A DNA stretch of 64,000 nt from an uncultured Rhizobiaceae group bacterium (GCA_947501445.1 CANMVS010000002.1:186001-250000); one strand, 5' to 3'. Counted from the first letter of the stretch, positions 45,401 through 54,661 are shown. Notes: generated from the letters alone by a model not told the origin. Program-made: numbers and translations.

Positions 45401-46031
45401 AGGCATCAACAACCGTCGTATCGCCGCGCGAGACAAGTTTGATCAGTTTGCTTGTGGCGTGGCTGGTGGAAATCTGGGTAAAGCCGATTTCACGCGCCAG
45501 TTCGGCAACGTCATTTTCGTGCGTAGCATTGAGATAACCATGCATGAAAGCAATGGCGACCCCTCGAATGCCCCTGTCATAGGCCTTCTGCAGCGCCATT
45601 CGAGCCCCCTGACGATCAAGCGGCGTGACAATCGATCCATCGGCGTTCAGACGCTCGCGGACTTCGGCAACATCACAGTAGAGCAATTCAGGCAACTGAA
45701 TATTCAGATCAAACAAACGTGGTCTGTTTTGATATCCGATGCGCAAAAGATCGCCTTGACCCTGCGTGATCATCAAAAGGGTTGGATCACCCTTACGTTC
45801 CAAAAGCGCATTTGTGGCAACAGTCGTCCCCATTTTTACCGCTGATATGGTGGAACGGGGCAGACTGGCTTCACTATCAAGACCGATGAGCTCACGCACA
45901 CCCTGAACAGCTGCATCTTTATACTGCTCCGGATTTTCCGACAGCAATTTGTGGGTTAGCAAAGCACCGTGCGGGTCGCGGGCTACAATGTCCGTGAACG
46001 TGCCACCGCGGTCGATCCAAAATTGCCACAT
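42435..46031 (-). CDS. Fused hydantoinase/5-oxoprolinase (HyuA-HyuB)
   Basis: ATP-dependent amidohydrolase of 1198 residues, the single-chain 5-oxoprolinase form. The N-terminal HyuA half has WIDRGGTFTDIVARDP (phosphate loop), VATNALLERKG, and LIGFDMGGTSTDVCHYAG. The HyuB half begins near 690 with VDPIMLEVFNNLFMSIAEQM and has NNPFEGGTHLPDVTVITPVF. The C-terminus TPGGGGWG is typical. The ATG at 46031 has GGAG nine bases upstream; the frame extends to 46070. As the last gene of a cluster with a D-glutamate cyclase-like protein and a TRAP transporter, it probably opens 5-oxoproline to glutamate. A hydantoin substrate is the alternative. Confidence 0.9.
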   Translation of the reverse strand: MWQFWIDRGGTFTDIVARDPHGALLTHKLLSENPEQYKDAAVQGVRELIGLDSEASLPRSTISAVKMGTTVATNALLERKGDPTLLMITQGQGDLLRIGYQNRPRLFDLNIQLPELLYCDVAEVRERLNADGSIVTPLDRQGARMALQKAYDRGIRGVAIAFMHGYLNATHENDVAELAREIGFTQISTSHATSKLIKLVSRGDTTVVDAYLTPILRRYIDQVADALDVEGGACERLMFMQSNGGLTDARLFQGKDAILSGPAGGVVGMVKTAELAGFDKLIGFDMGGTSTDVCHYAGEFERSFETEVAGVRMRAPMMNIHTVAAGGGSILTFRGGRYQVGPESAGANPGPACYRRDGPLTVTDCNVMLGKLNPAHFPSVFGPDADLPLDADVVRQKFDAIAAEIAQQTGGPLLSAEDTAEGFLRVAVENMANAVKKISVQRGYNVTAYTLNCFGGAGGQHACLIADALGMKSVFIHPFAGVLSAYGMGLAEIRALRELQFDAPIDAYDAACIALDDLEQQARHEVLQQGVEEARIQVERHAHIRYAGSHQTLEVAFGTTAQMRERFDQAHRSRFGFASPSRDLIIDMLATEAIGESETAIGQLHSEARGAAAPVAHVQMRSEGSWHQAPLYDRDALGVDQTINGPAIITERTGTNIVEAGWNARLDGLGNLILTRMVEKKLEAAIGTNVDPIMLEVFNNLFMSIAEQMGATLANTAYSVNIKERLDFSCALFDGQGGLVANAPHVPVHLGSMSQSVRIVLEKNAGSIHPGDSYMLNNPFEGGTHLPDVTVITPVFDDAGQDILFFVGSRGHHADIGGRTPGSAPPDSQHIDEEGVLISNFKLVDRGTLRERETRSLLASGTYPCRNVDQNMADLEAQIAANETGVREVQRMISAFGRGPVIAYMGHVQDNAEESVRRVITNLANGSFVYPLDSGSHINVAITVDPDRREAIIDFTGTSPQDKGNYNAPASVCSAVVLYVFRTLVGADIPMNEGCLKPLKIIAHQGSMINPVYPAAVIAGNTEVSQSIADCLYGALNVIAGSQGTMNNFVWGNDTLQNYETICGGTGAGPGFSGASAVHSHMTNTRMTDPEVLEKRFPVRVEAFSIRRGSGGSGAYSGGDGIIRRLRFRESMTVTTLTSHRKTSPFGKEGGEDGARGENSVERNDGSVEVLMGDDQTEVEPGDVFCMKTPGGGGWGIG

Positions 46032-46126
46032 TGCGCAAATCTCCATTATGCGATGGAAGCGCACTCCCATCGTCTCAACGCTACATTTTTCTTACAGGGT
46101 TCCACCACCGGGGTGAACAAACAAAC

Positions 46127-47410
46127 TTAATAGACCAATGAGGGCAGCCAGAGTGCAAGGGCCGGAAAAGCCAGCAACAGACCGATCATCGCAAACATCG
46201 TCAGAACGAAGGGTGCGGCCCCCACCATGACATCGACAATATCACCTTTGGTTCGAATGCCCTGAACCACATAAAGATTGATGCCAATGGGCGGTGTAAT
46301 CAATGCGGTTTCAAGCAGGACCATCAGCAAAATGCCAAACCAGACAGGATTGTAGCCAAGCGAGATGACGATGGGCGTTATAATAGGCGCTGTCGTCAAC
46401 AACATCGAAAGGGTTTCCATAAAGCAGCCCAGCAAAACCAATACGGCAATAATCAGCAGCATTGTCTGCAGCGGCGACAATCCAAGACCGGTCACAAAAT
46501 CGGTCAAAGCCGTCGTCAGTCCAATGATAGACAATACGAAGTTCAAAAACACCGCTGCCAGGATTATCAGCATGATCATTGATGTTGTTCGCATCGTGCC
46601 TTCAACCGCAAGGCGCAACATTGTCAATGTAAGCTTGCCATTGAATGCAGCAAGGATCATGGCTGCCACAACACCCAGTGACGCGGCCTCTGTCGGCGTT
46701 GCCAGACCCGCATAAATCGACCCGACTACCACCAGAAAAATCCCGATCGGAGGAATGAGCGCAGGCAATGCACTGATACGTTCTGCCCAACTACTCGTGA
46801 TGGGTTCGCCACCCCATCCCCGTTTTATCAGGCACAGGACAACAATCGTGGCCATGAACAGGGTTGCAAGCAAAAATCCGGGAATAAAGCCCGCCAGATA
46901 GAGCTCCGGCACCGAGGTGTCTGTCAGTAATCCATAAAGGATCAGATTGATGGAGGGCGGAATGAGGATACCCAGGGTGCCACCGGCAGCAATTGTGCCC
47001 AAAAACAGCGGTTCGTTGTATCCACGTTTTTCTATTTGCGGAATGGCGACAGTGCCGATGGTAGCTGCCGTTGCCACCGATGAGCCGGACGTCGCGGCAA
47101 ACAGGGCGCTGGATCCGATGTTTGAATGCATCAGGCCACCAGGCAGCCAGCCAACCCAGCGAACGATACCCTCATACATGCGTTCGGTTATGCCCGCCCG
47201 CAGGAGTATTTCGCCCAGCAGGACAAACATGGGTATGGCTACCAGCAGGAAATCCGTTCCCGTTTGCCAGACCATGTCGCCAAGCGCCCTGTGAAGCGGC
47301 ATCGGGCTTTCAAGATATTGCAGCGTCAGTCCAAGCCAACCGAGCGATGCGGCCACCGGTACTGCCAGCGCAATGAGAGCAACGAGAATCAGGAGAGTTT
47401 TGGTCAACAT
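46127..47410 (-). CDS. dctM: TRAP transporter large permease subunit (DctM)
   Basis: Twelve-helix membrane subunit of a sodium-driven TRAP uptake system, 427 residues. Family motifs include FVLLGEILLRAGITERMYEG, SGSSVATAATIGTVAIPQIE, AAGGTLGILIPPSINLILYG and TPTEAASLGVVAA. The ATG at 47410 lies one base after the DctQ stop, so the frame from 47473 is rejected. Together with DctQ and DctP it makes a complete transporter; the adjoining enzymes suggest a glutamate- or pyroglutamate-like substrate. Confidence 0.93.
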   Translation of the reverse strand: MLTKTLLILVALIALAVPVAASLGWLGLTLQYLESPMPLHRALGDMVWQTGTDFLLVAIPMFVLLGEILLRAGITERMYEGIVRWVGWLPGGLMHSNIGSSALFAATSGSSVATAATIGTVAIPQIEKRGYNEPLFLGTIAAGGTLGILIPPSINLILYGLLTDTSVPELYLAGFIPGFLLATLFMATIVVLCLIKRGWGGEPITSSWAERISALPALIPPIGIFLVVVGSIYAGLATPTEAASLGVVAAMILAAFNGKLTLTMLRLAVEGTMRTTSMIMLIILAAVFLNFVLSIIGLTTALTDFVTGLGLSPLQTMLLIIAVLVLLGCFMETLSMLLTTAPIITPIVISLGYNPVWFGILLMVLLETALITPPIGINLYVVQGIRTKGDIVDVMVGAAPFVLTMFAMIGLLLAFPALALWLPSLVY

Positions 47411-47411
47411 A

Positions 47412-47975
47412 TCAGACGGCCTCGTCTTCGATCTGCTCTTCAACAGATTTGACGCCGATAAGCCTGTTTGCACCGGCAGTGTCGCCCTTTACGACCTTCC
47501 ACAGAGCAGCCAGCCCGATCAGGACACCGCTGACGACAAACAACAGCCAACCGAAGAGCCAGGGGATTTGTGGTATCCACAAGGGTGTGCGCAGTGGTGT
47601 GATGGAGCGGGATCCATGTTCCAGCGTGTCGGCAACCAGCGACCAGGCCATCATGGCAACAATGAATGCAAAGCCAACAAGCAGGATCAGTCCGAGAAAA
47701 TTAGCCGCGATACGCAACCAGCCGGGAAAAAACGGAAACAACGCATCGACACGAATATGGGCGCGCTCGAATAGTGCGTAGGAAAAACCAAGCGCCGTGG
47801 CAACGCCAAAGGCATAGCCTGAAATCTCATCTGCCCCGCCAATGCTGACATTAAAGAGTTTTCGCAAAAATACCTCAAGTGTGACAAGCAATGCTGATCC
47901 AATAATCAGGACGCCGCCAATCCACACCAGTGCACGGCTCAAGTTGCGCGTATGTTTCAACAGCGGATCAAACAT
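47412..47975 (-). CDS. dctQ: TRAP transporter small permease subunit (DctQ)
   Basis: Four-helix subunit of 187 residues. LLVTLEVFLRKLFNVSIGGA followed by DEISGYAFGVATALGFSYAL is the DctQ pattern, and the ending acidic tail lies in the cytoplasm. The ATG at 47975 has GAGGG five bases upstream and starts at MFDPLLKHTRNLSRALVWIG. It is one base from dctM, so the two are translated together. Confidence 0.9.
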   Translation of the reverse strand: MFDPLLKHTRNLSRALVWIGGVLIIGSALLVTLEVFLRKLFNVSIGGADEISGYAFGVATALGFSYALFERAHIRVDALFPFFPGWLRIAANFLGLILLVGFAFIVAMMAWSLVADTLEHGSRSITPLRTPLWIPQIPWLFGWLLFVVSGVLIGLAALWKVVKGDTAGANRLIGVKSVEEQIEDEAV

Positions 47976-48055
47976 GTTGTCCCTCAATTCGAATTTCAGA
48001 TTAATTGGAGAGCATCGCGGCCAGCACACCAGTGCTGGCCGCCGGATGGCTGGTC

Positions 48056-49105
48056 TTATTTGGCTTGTGCTTTAAGGCCCAGAACAGGACCGACGGTCTC
48101 GTTCCAGTTGTTGGCACAGTCAGCACCACACCGTTCAGCCCAACGGGCCAGCACAACATCTGTGGCAACCTTGTCGCGTTGCGACAGATCATCAGCGCTT
48201 GGTGATACCAGTGTCATAGCGCCCGGATCACCGATATCGCATGAACCGCCGGTAATGCAGGCAATGGCAACTTCATCTTCCGTTGCTGTTTCCGCCCACA
48301 TTGCATCCGTCAAAGCATCCAGTTCACCCTTAAGCAGCGCCTGCTGCTGTGGTGACAGCCCATTCCATTTGTCCATGTTCATTGCACCAAAAGCCAATCC
48401 CCAGCCAACACGCAGCGTATAGGCATGGGTCGCAACCTGATGCCACTTGGCTTTATAGGCCGACATTGTGCCTGTGATACCGCAATCGACGACGCCCTTT
48501 TCCAGCGCCGGAATGACTTCCGCAAATGGCACAGTGACTGACGTCCCTCCAACACCCTCGACAAAATCACCGAGCGTTGTCGCATAGACCCTGATCTTTT
48601 TACCTTTCAAATCGGCAAGTCCGGATATCTCGGCGTTGCACCACAGTGTCTGGCTTGGAAAGGGATAGAGCTGAAGCAACTTGGCATTGTAGATTTCTGC
48701 AAACGCCTTCTCCAGCGTTGGAAAATAGGCATCCGCAACCTTGCGCTGGGTGTCGATGTCCTGTGTCAGTGAGGACAGATCGGCACCCTCAAAGATCGGG
48801 TTTTCCGCCGCCACATAACCGGGCAATCCGAATGCATAGTCAAATACGCCATTTTTGACCAGGCGCATGATTTCAAAACCTTTCAGCCCCAATTCGGTCT
48901 GCGGTTTGATATCGCCAATTATCTGTCCCCCGGAAGCCTCACCAATGTGATCATTCCAGAACGGACCTTCATGTTTTTGATAATTTGTCAGACTGCCCCA
49001 GGTTCCCACTGCCTTGATTGATACGGGCTTGTCTGCTGCTACAGCAACTGTCGTAAGGGCAATTGCCATACCAACGCCTGTGGCAATTTTTTTGAATGTC
49101 TTCAT
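48056..49105 (-). CDS. dctP: TRAP transporter substrate-binding protein (DctP)
   Basis: Periplasmic solute-binding protein of 349 residues. A signal peptide (MKTFKKIATGVGMAIALTTV then AVAADK) precedes the mature chain. The family core includes LKGKKIRVYATTLGDFVEGV and VPFAEVIPALEKGVVDCGIT, where the Arg in KIRV usually binds the substrate carboxylate. Extra cysteines near the C-terminus (CITGGSCDIG, CGADC) are notable. The ATG at 49105 follows GAGG; an upstream ATG at 49126 is in frame. It determines substrate choice for DctQM. Confidence 0.92.
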   Translation of the reverse strand: MKTFKKIATGVGMAIALTTVAVAADKPVSIKAVGTWGSLTNYQKHEGPFWNDHIGEASGGQIIGDIKPQTELGLKGFEIMRLVKNGVFDYAFGLPGYVAAENPIFEGADLSSLTQDIDTQRKVADAYFPTLEKAFAEIYNAKLLQLYPFPSQTLWCNAEISGLADLKGKKIRVYATTLGDFVEGVGGTSVTVPFAEVIPALEKGVVDCGITGTMSAYKAKWHQVATHAYTLRVGWGLAFGAMNMDKWNGLSPQQQALLKGELDALTDAMWAETATEDEVAIACITGGSCDIGDPGAMTLVSPSADDLSQRDKVATDVVLARWAERCGADCANNWNETVGPVLGLKAQAK

Positions 49106-49158
49106 GATCTGTGTTCCTCTTTTCATTTTTGGTTTGTGTCAGTCGTCGTTCAGCCCGA

Positions 49159-49986
49159 TTACACGCCGATCACCGGTACTTTTTGATTTTCATCAATGTC
49201 AGTGATCAACATGCAGCCTGGCGTATGGGTGATGCAGATTTCCGGTTTGGCCGCCAAAACAACGTTTTGTGGTGTCACACCGCAGGCCCAGAACACCGGT
49301 GTTTCATCTGATCCAACAGAACAGGCCTCGCCCCAATCCGGCGCATTCAGGTCGCTGATACCCAGTTCAGCTGGATTGCCGACATGCACGGGCGCACCGT
49401 GGGCATGGGGGTAGCGTGCTGAAATTGATACCGCCTTTTCCACGTCCTGCTCGCGGATCGGACGCATCGAAACAACCATCCCGCCGGCAAATGGGCCGAC
49501 CGGCTGCACCGGAAGCGTCGTCTTGAACATGGGCACCGTGACATTGCGTTCGATGTGCTGAAGTACGATGCCATTTTCCATCAGAGCGCGCTCGAATGTG
49601 AATGAGCAGCCAAGGGCAAAGGCCACAAAGTTTTCACGCCACAGGTTGCTGATGTCCGTTGTCTGGCCTGTGAGTTGACCGGATGTGTAAATATTATAGG
49701 AGGGAACATCGGTTCGAATGTCGATGTCGCTTCCCAGCGTCGTCATCAGTGAAGTGGCCTTTTGCGATATGCCGACCAGCGGGCACGCCTTGGCGTTCAT
49801 TTCGCAAAATCGCCTGAAATCTGTGGCGTGGGATTGCGGGAGAATGACAAGATTTGCCTGAAGCATACCTGCTGCCAGTCCTGCCGTGTGGCCGCAGTAT
49901 TTCTGTTGGCGAACCATTGAGCGGATCGCGTCAGCTGACTGCGTGCGCAATTGTGCGTAGCTATCCATCGAGGCAGGATCTGACAT
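49159..49986 (-). CDS. D-glutamate cyclase-like putative hydro-lyase (DUF1445)
   Basis: Protein of 275 residues of the DUF1445 family. In mammals the related DGLUCY domain turns D-glutamate into 5-oxo-D-proline; bacterial members are usually named putative hydro-lyase. Recognised from the overall pattern, including AGLAAGMLQANLVILPQSHA, FALGCSFTFERALMENGI, GPFAGGMVVSMRPI and PVFWACGVTPQ. The ATG at 49986 has GGAAAG six bases upstream; the frame to 50019 is rejected. Its place between LysR and a TRAP transporter that is followed by a 5-oxoprolinase supports a D-glutamate/5-oxoproline route. Confidence 0.88.
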   Translation of the reverse strand: MSDPASMDSYAQLRTQSADAIRSMVRQQKYCGHTAGLAAGMLQANLVILPQSHATDFRRFCEMNAKACPLVGISQKATSLMTTLGSDIDIRTDVPSYNIYTSGQLTGQTTDISNLWRENFVAFALGCSFTFERALMENGIVLQHIERNVTVPMFKTTLPVQPVGPFAGGMVVSMRPIREQDVEKAVSISARYPHAHGAPVHVGNPAELGISDLNAPDWGEACSVGSDETPVFWACGVTPQNVVLAAKPEICITHTPGCMLITDIDENQKVPVIGV

Positions 49987-50093
49987 GTTTCGCTTTCCGC
50001 AGTTACAGTTGAAATTCACTGCGGTCGATCATTGGCGATCAGGGTGATAACGTCAAATCGTATATCTCTTTCACTTGTGATCAGAAAGTGTGA

Positions 50094-50975
50094 TCACTTC
50101 ATGCAATCGGTCGACACCTTTCGGGCAAGATGTGCTGCAGATTCTGCCAAATGGCTTTTGGGCTCACCGAGAAATGACGCGGTGAACCGCAATGTATCCG
50201 GGCACCAACCCGGATCAAACTGCACAAGTGCGCCCGATTCAATCTGGTCCTGCACCAGATGCCTGGGCAACGCCCCGACACCAAGCCCTGACGCCACCAT
50301 TTTTATGCAGGCAAACAGGGAGGACGACGGGAAAATGCGTGCATCAGCACCGTAGCGCTCAAACAGCTTTGCCTTGATGTCACGATGCGGGCGTGTATTG
50401 CGCGCATAGGAAATCACCGGAGTTGTACGCAATATCTCGTCACGACTTTCAGTCACCATAAGCTCAGGTGATCGAACCCAGATCAGTTCAAATGCAGGCA
50501 ATTCAATATTGTTGACGCTGTACTCGGATACTGGCCCCATGAGAAACGCCAGGTCCAGTGATCGATTTAACAGCGACTCGCGTAAATTAAGTGACACATC
50601 AACGGTAATTTCGACATCAACCAACGGATAATCAATCCTCAGAGCGGCCACAAAATCAGGCAGCCAGGCTTGTACCACCGTTTCCGATACGCCCAGGCGC
50701 AACTGCCCTTCAAGGCCCGCCGGATCGACTATATTGGCTTTTATATCCTCATGGATTCGATGAATTTGCTCAGCATATACAAGCAGCTTTTCACAGCGTT
50801 TTGTGGGTTTCATACCGCTGGGTGCGCGCTCAAACAGAACGACGTTCAATGATGTTTCAAGCGCTGCAATGCGGGCCGAAACAGCTGGTTGGGACAAGTT
50901 CATCTGTTCAGCAGCGCGTCGCACCCCGCCCAATCTTGCCACCCAAAGAAATGTTCTCAGTTGTTCGAACGTCAT
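50094..50975 (-). CDS. LysR-type regulator of the oxoproline/TRAP cluster
   Basis: Regulator of 293 residues. The N-terminal winged HTH reads MTFEQLRTFLWVARLGGVRR then AAEQMNLSQPAVSARIAALE; the C-terminal effector domain (about 90-290) has LRLGVSETVVQAWLPDFVAA. The ATG at 50975 is the standard LysR start (MTFEQLRTFL); the frame upstream to 51098 lacks HTH content. It is first in the run of six minus-strand genes, about 107 bases before the D-glutamate cyclase-like gene, and probably activates the cluster in response to its substrate. Confidence 0.9.
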   Translation of the reverse strand: MTFEQLRTFLWVARLGGVRRAAEQMNLSQPAVSARIAALETSLNVVLFERAPSGMKPTKRCEKLLVYAEQIHRIHEDIKANIVDPAGLEGQLRLGVSETVVQAWLPDFVAALRIDYPLVDVEITVDVSLNLRESLLNRSLDLAFLMGPVSEYSVNNIELPAFELIWVRSPELMVTESRDEILRTTPVISYARNTRPHRDIKAKLFERYGADARIFPSSSLFACIKMVASGLGVGALPRHLVQDQIESGALVQFDPGWCPDTLRFTASFLGEPKSHLAESAAHLARKVSTDCMK

Positions 50976-51112
50976 GAAGGGTCCCAATTTGATTGATCCG
51001 ACACAAGATACACAAACTGTCAGCAATGTCTTGTTGTCATCTTTGCTCAGCAACACCTTGCGGCCAGTGGCAATGCGCGTTAACTCTCGCGCCACCAACT
51101 GAGGGATAGAAC

Positions 51113-51862
51113 ATGTCTGATACCATTGTGACGGCAGCGATGATCGCGATCGGGGATGAATTGTTGTCTGGTCGGACGAAGGACAAAAACATCGCCCATC
51201 TGGCCGATATGCTGACTGCGGCAGGAATAGACCTCAAGGAAGTTCGAATTGTTGGTGACGAGGATGACGCAATTATAACTGCGGTTAACGCGCTACGTCG
51301 CCAATATACCTATGTATTTACCTCCGGGGGCATTGGCCCAACCCATGATGACATCACGGCAGAAGCGATTGCAAAAGCGTTTGACCTGCCTTGTGAGCAT
51401 GACCAAAAGGCGCTGGATATCATGGGTGCCGTCTATCGTGAGCGCGGCATGGCGTTCACGGATGCACGCATGCGTATGGCAAGAATGCCCCGTGGCGCAA
51501 CGCATATCAAAAATCCGGTATCGACAGCACCGGGGTTCACCATTGGCAATGTACACGTTATGGCGGGTGTGCCGTCCATATTCCAGGCAATGCTCGACAG
51601 CCTGCTGCCATCCCTGCAAACGGGCGCAATTGTCCATTCAACGATTATTGATTGCCCCTTTGGAGAGGGCACAATTGGTCAGGGGCTGGCATCAATACAA
51701 CAGGCTCACAGCGATACGGTCATTGGCTCATACCCGCGCTTTGATGGTGAAACCTATTCGACACAGATCGTTGTACGCAGCCGCGACCTGGCCGCCATTG
51801 ATCTGGCCGCAGAAGCTGTTCGGGCAATGTTGAAAAAAATAGCTGCTGAAAAAAACAAGTAA
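51113..51862 (+). CDS. CinA-N/MoaB-like competence-damage protein A domain protein
   Basis: Protein of 249 residues with the MoaB/MogA-type domain found at the N-terminus of CinA: AAMIAIGDELLSGRTKDKN, then YVFTSGGIGPTHDDITAEAI, then PGFTIGNVHVMAGVPSIF. The C-terminal amidase domain of full CinA is absent, so it is the short form common in alphaproteobacteria. The domain may be a COG1058-type ADP-ribose pyrophosphatase. It is divergent from the LysR gene and about 180 bases upstream of the sugar-nucleotide gene. Confidence 0.9.
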   Translation: MSDTIVTAAMIAIGDELLSGRTKDKNIAHLADMLTAAGIDLKEVRIVGDEDDAIITAVNALRRQYTYVFTSGGIGPTHDDITAEAIAKAFDLPCEHDQKALDIMGAVYRERGMAFTDARMRMARMPRGATHIKNPVSTAPGFTIGNVHVMAGVPSIFQAMLDSLLPSLQTGAIVHSTIIDCPFGEGTIGQGLASIQQAHSDTVIGSYPRFDGETYSTQIVVRSRDLAAIDLAAEAVRAMLKKIAAEKNK

Positions 51863-52040
51863 TCGGATGCATTCCGGTTTTTACACTGCATTGCGCAGCT
51901 GGCTGATCACCTGTTGTTTTGGACAGGCCTGAACACCTTTTGTGCGGAACCAAGGTTGATGAAGCCCGGACCATTCAATATAGGTCACACAGGTGTCCCC
52001 CATGTTGTGGTCGCAGCTTGCTTTTTGCTTGGAGAATTTG

Positions 52041-52979
52041 ATGTCTGACGTTCTGGTAACCGGTGGTTCCGGGTTTTTAGGGTCGCACCTGTGTGATGCG
52101 TTGCTATCTCGAGGTCAGAACGTTCTTTGTCTGGACAATTTCTTCACCGGATCCAAAAGCAACATCGCTCATTTGCTTGGTCGTCCCGATTTTGAATTGA
52201 TGCGTCATGACGTGACACTGCCGCTGCAGGTGGAAGTCCAGTCAATTTATAATCTGGCCTGCCCTGCGTCGCCGGTTCATTACCAGCATGATCCCATTCA
52301 GACCACCAAAACAAGTGTCCATGGCGCCATCAACATGCTGGGCCTGGCCAAGCGACTGAATGTACGCATTCTGCAGGCTTCAACCTCGGAAGTTTATGGC
52401 GATCCGGAGGTACACCCGCAAAAAGAAGACTATTGGGGACGGGTCAATCCCATTGGACCCCGCAGCTGTTATGATGAAGGCAAGCGGTGCGCCGAAACAT
52501 TGTTTTTTGACTATCACCGCCAAAGCGCAGTCGACATCAAGGTGATGCGCATCTTCAATACCTACGGCCCGCGCATGAATCCCAACGACGGCCGTGTTGT
52601 CAGCAATTTCATCGTTCAGGCGCTCAGTGGCCAGGATTTGACGATTTACGGGGATGGAACACAGACCCGCAGTTTTTGCTATGTTGACGATCTCATTATC
52701 GGCATGGTTGCTCTCATGGACAGTCCGGCAGAATTTACCGGGCCTGTGAACATCGGCAACCCTTTCGAATGCAGTATGCTTGAATTGGCAGAACGCATCG
52801 TTCAACTCGTTGGCAGCAAGTCGCAAATCGAGTTTCATCCATTGCCACAGGATGATCCGCTGCAACGTTGTCCCGATATCACCCTGGCCAAGCAAAATCT
52901 TGATTGGTCACCAAAAGTCTCTCTGGAAGATGGGTTGAAGGAAACAGTTGCCTGGTTCCGTCATATCCTGGCGAAATAA
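52041..52979 (+). CDS. UDP-glucuronate decarboxylase-like NAD-dependent epimerase
   Basis: Short-chain dehydrogenase-type sugar-nucleotide enzyme of 312 residues. The Rossmann loop is [19 protein letters not shown]; the catalytic Tyr-Lys is in [40 protein letters not shown] and [16 protein letters not shown] are typical of UDP-xylose synthase, which makes UDP-xylose from UDP-glucuronate. ATG 52041 has GGAG six bases upstream; an earlier frame to 51993 is rejected. A dispersed repeat follows the stop. dTDP-glucose dehydratase is a less likely alternative. Confidence 0.9.
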   Translation: MSDVLVTGGSGFLGSHLCDALLSRGQNVLCLDNFFTGSKSNIAHLLGRPDFELMRHDVTLPLQVEVQSIYNLACPASPVHYQHDPIQTTKTSVHGAINMLGLAKRLNVRILQASTSEVYGDPEVHPQKEDYWGRVNPIGPRSCYDEGKRCAETLFFDYHRQSAVDIKVMRIFNTYGPRMNPNDGRVVSNFIVQALSGQDLTIYGDGTQTRSFCYVDDLIIGMVALMDSPAEFTGPVNIGNPFECSMLELAERIVQLVGSKSQIEFHPLPQDDPLQRCPDITLAKQNLDWSPKVSLEDGLKETVAWFRHILAK

Positions 52980-52986
52980 TACCCAT

Positions 52987-53087
52987 GAGCAAATTCAGGT
53001 TTTGACGCAATCGGCAAAACCTGAATGCATCAATGAAATCAAAGACCGACACCGCTGTCCCGTTTCTGAAAAAACGTGAAACGGTCC
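52987..53087 (+). repeat. Dispersed two-hairpin intergenic repeat, copy 6
   Basis: Plus-orientation, well-preserved copy that fills the whole gap between the UDP-glucuronate decarboxylase-like gene and the convergent GNAT gene. Both hairpins are intact, so it could act as a two-way transcript end. Confidence 0.85.
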
Positions 53088-53092
53088 AGGCA

Positions 53093-53599
53093 TCACACTG
53101 GTGGTGAAGCCCGGGTGAGGGTTTTGGTATAGTGTTCCGTGCCAACCTGATAGTTGTCGGTAACACCCACGGGTAGCCAGAGCTGATCCGTAAACGTCGA
53201 CAGACATCGCCAGCCGTGAGCTGCGTAAAATCGCCCTGCCCGTGTGTTTCCAGCGGTACAATATAAATGGGCACTGCGAACGCCCCGATCCAGCAATGTG
53301 CATTCTGCCTGGTATAAAAGCGCCTGTGCAATTCCTGTTCCGCGGGCGTTCGAATGCACATAGAGCTTGCTGATTTCCTCACCATCGGTACCGTAAAATC
53401 CGGCAATTATGTCACCGCGTACGGCCACTGCGAATGTCCCTGCACATTCAGCCAGCCAAAGCTCAAAATACGCAGCCGTTCGATAGGTAAGGACGGACGC
53501 CGGCACCAGATGATGGTGAGCTTCATGCCAACCATCATGCCACAGGTCAATAATCTGCCTTTCGTCCTGTTTCATAGCCGGTCTGATTTTGAAGGTCAT
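53093..53599 (-). CDS. GNAT family N-acetyltransferase
   Basis: Protein of 168 residues. IRPAMKQDERQIIDLWHDGW is the usual GNAT N-terminal strand and helix. The acetyl-CoA loop reads SKLYVHSNARGTGIAQALLY, and the end of the domain is NTRAGRFYAAHGWRCL. The short gap between its stop and repeat copy 6 is five bases. The substrate is unknown. Confidence 0.88.
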   Translation of the reverse strand: MTFKIRPAMKQDERQIIDLWHDGWHEAHHHLVPASVLTYRTAAYFELWLAECAGTFAVAVRGDIIAGFYGTDGEEISKLYVHSNARGTGIAQALLYQAECTLLDRGVRSAHLYCTAGNTRAGRFYAAHGWRCLSTFTDQLWLPVGVTDNYQVGTEHYTKTLTRASPPV

Positions 53600-53821
53600 T
53601 CAACTGGTCTTTCGTCGGTAATGCCAATAGACCCGGAAATTTGGTGTGACGGAAAATCTGGTTTATCTCTTCGGCCTGTCGCAACGGACAAATGCCTTTG
53701 TTACAGCGACAGGAATGGATATAATTCTTCTGTGTTTGACCAAGATCAACACGTTTGATTGTGACCTACGCATATTGGGGCTCGTAGCACTGCGTGATCC
53801 AACTGGCATCGGGAGATAATC

Positions 53822-54661
53822 ATGAGCTATAAAACCATTTTGACAATTCTGCAAAACCTGGAAGATTGCGACAGAGTGCTCGACACCGCACTGCATCTGA
53901 ACAGGCAACTGGGCAGCCATCTGATTGGCCTGCACGCCGAATCAGGCGTTTCAGTTTCTTACGCAGCTCCCATCGAGATTCCCGATGTGACCGCATTCAA
54001 ACTTGATCAGCACGATGTTGAGGAACGGATGGATGACATATCCAAACGATTTTCAGCCAAATGTGCCAGAGAAAACATATCGTGGGAATGGCGTCCGATA
54101 CGCTCCCTTTCAGGCGACAGCGCACTTTCAGCACTTTCCAGCGCCCGTTGCAGTGATCTTGTTATCGTCGGTCAACAACCGCCAGAGCACCATACAACAA
54201 ATGGCGACATTGAAACATTGTTACTGGAGAGCGGCAGGCCGGTTCTGTTCGTGCCCTATATTACCGATGCGCCGCGCACAATCTCCCACGCCGTGGTTGC
54301 CTGGAATGGTTCAAGGGAAGCTGCCCGCGCCACGTTTGATGCAATGCCGTTTTTGATGGCTGCACAATCGGTAGAGATTTTATGCGTCGATCCTGAAGAC
54401 AATGTCGAACAGAGCAAAGCGGTGGCCGGGGCAGAGATTGCGGCGACACTGACCCGTCATGGCGTAAAGGTAACTGCGCGCACAGAGGTGACCGATGGCC
54501 TGCCGACGGCCGCGGCAATCGAAAATCGCATGAGTGATACGGGTGCTGATTTGCTGGTAATGGGTGCTCTCGGCCGAAAAAAACTGACCGAATATTTCTT
54601 TGGGGGCGTTACCCGCACAATCCTTAATTCAATGCCCAGCCTCACATTCATGTCCAGATAG
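53822..54661 (+). CDS. Tandem-domain universal stress protein
   Basis: Protein of 279 residues with two UspA-like domains (about 1-142 and 150-278). The second has AVVAWNGSREAARATFDAMP and a nucleotide-loop-like GALGRKKLTEYFFGGVTRTI, where the usual G-S/T after nine residues is G-G. The first domain's loop is degenerate (VGQQPPEHHTTNGD). GGGAG lies six bases before the ATG. Such proteins help cells survive starvation or energy stress. It is monocistronic. Confidence 0.88.
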   Translation: MSYKTILTILQNLEDCDRVLDTALHLNRQLGSHLIGLHAESGVSVSYAAPIEIPDVTAFKLDQHDVEERMDDISKRFSAKCARENISWEWRPIRSLSGDSALSALSSARCSDLVIVGQQPPEHHTTNGDIETLLLESGRPVLFVPYITDAPRTISHAVVAWNGSREAARATFDAMPFLMAAQSVEILCVDPEDNVEQSKAVAGAEIAATLTRHGVKVTARTEVTDGLPTAAAIENRMSDTGADLLVMGALGRKKLTEYFFGGVTRTILNSMPSLTFMSR

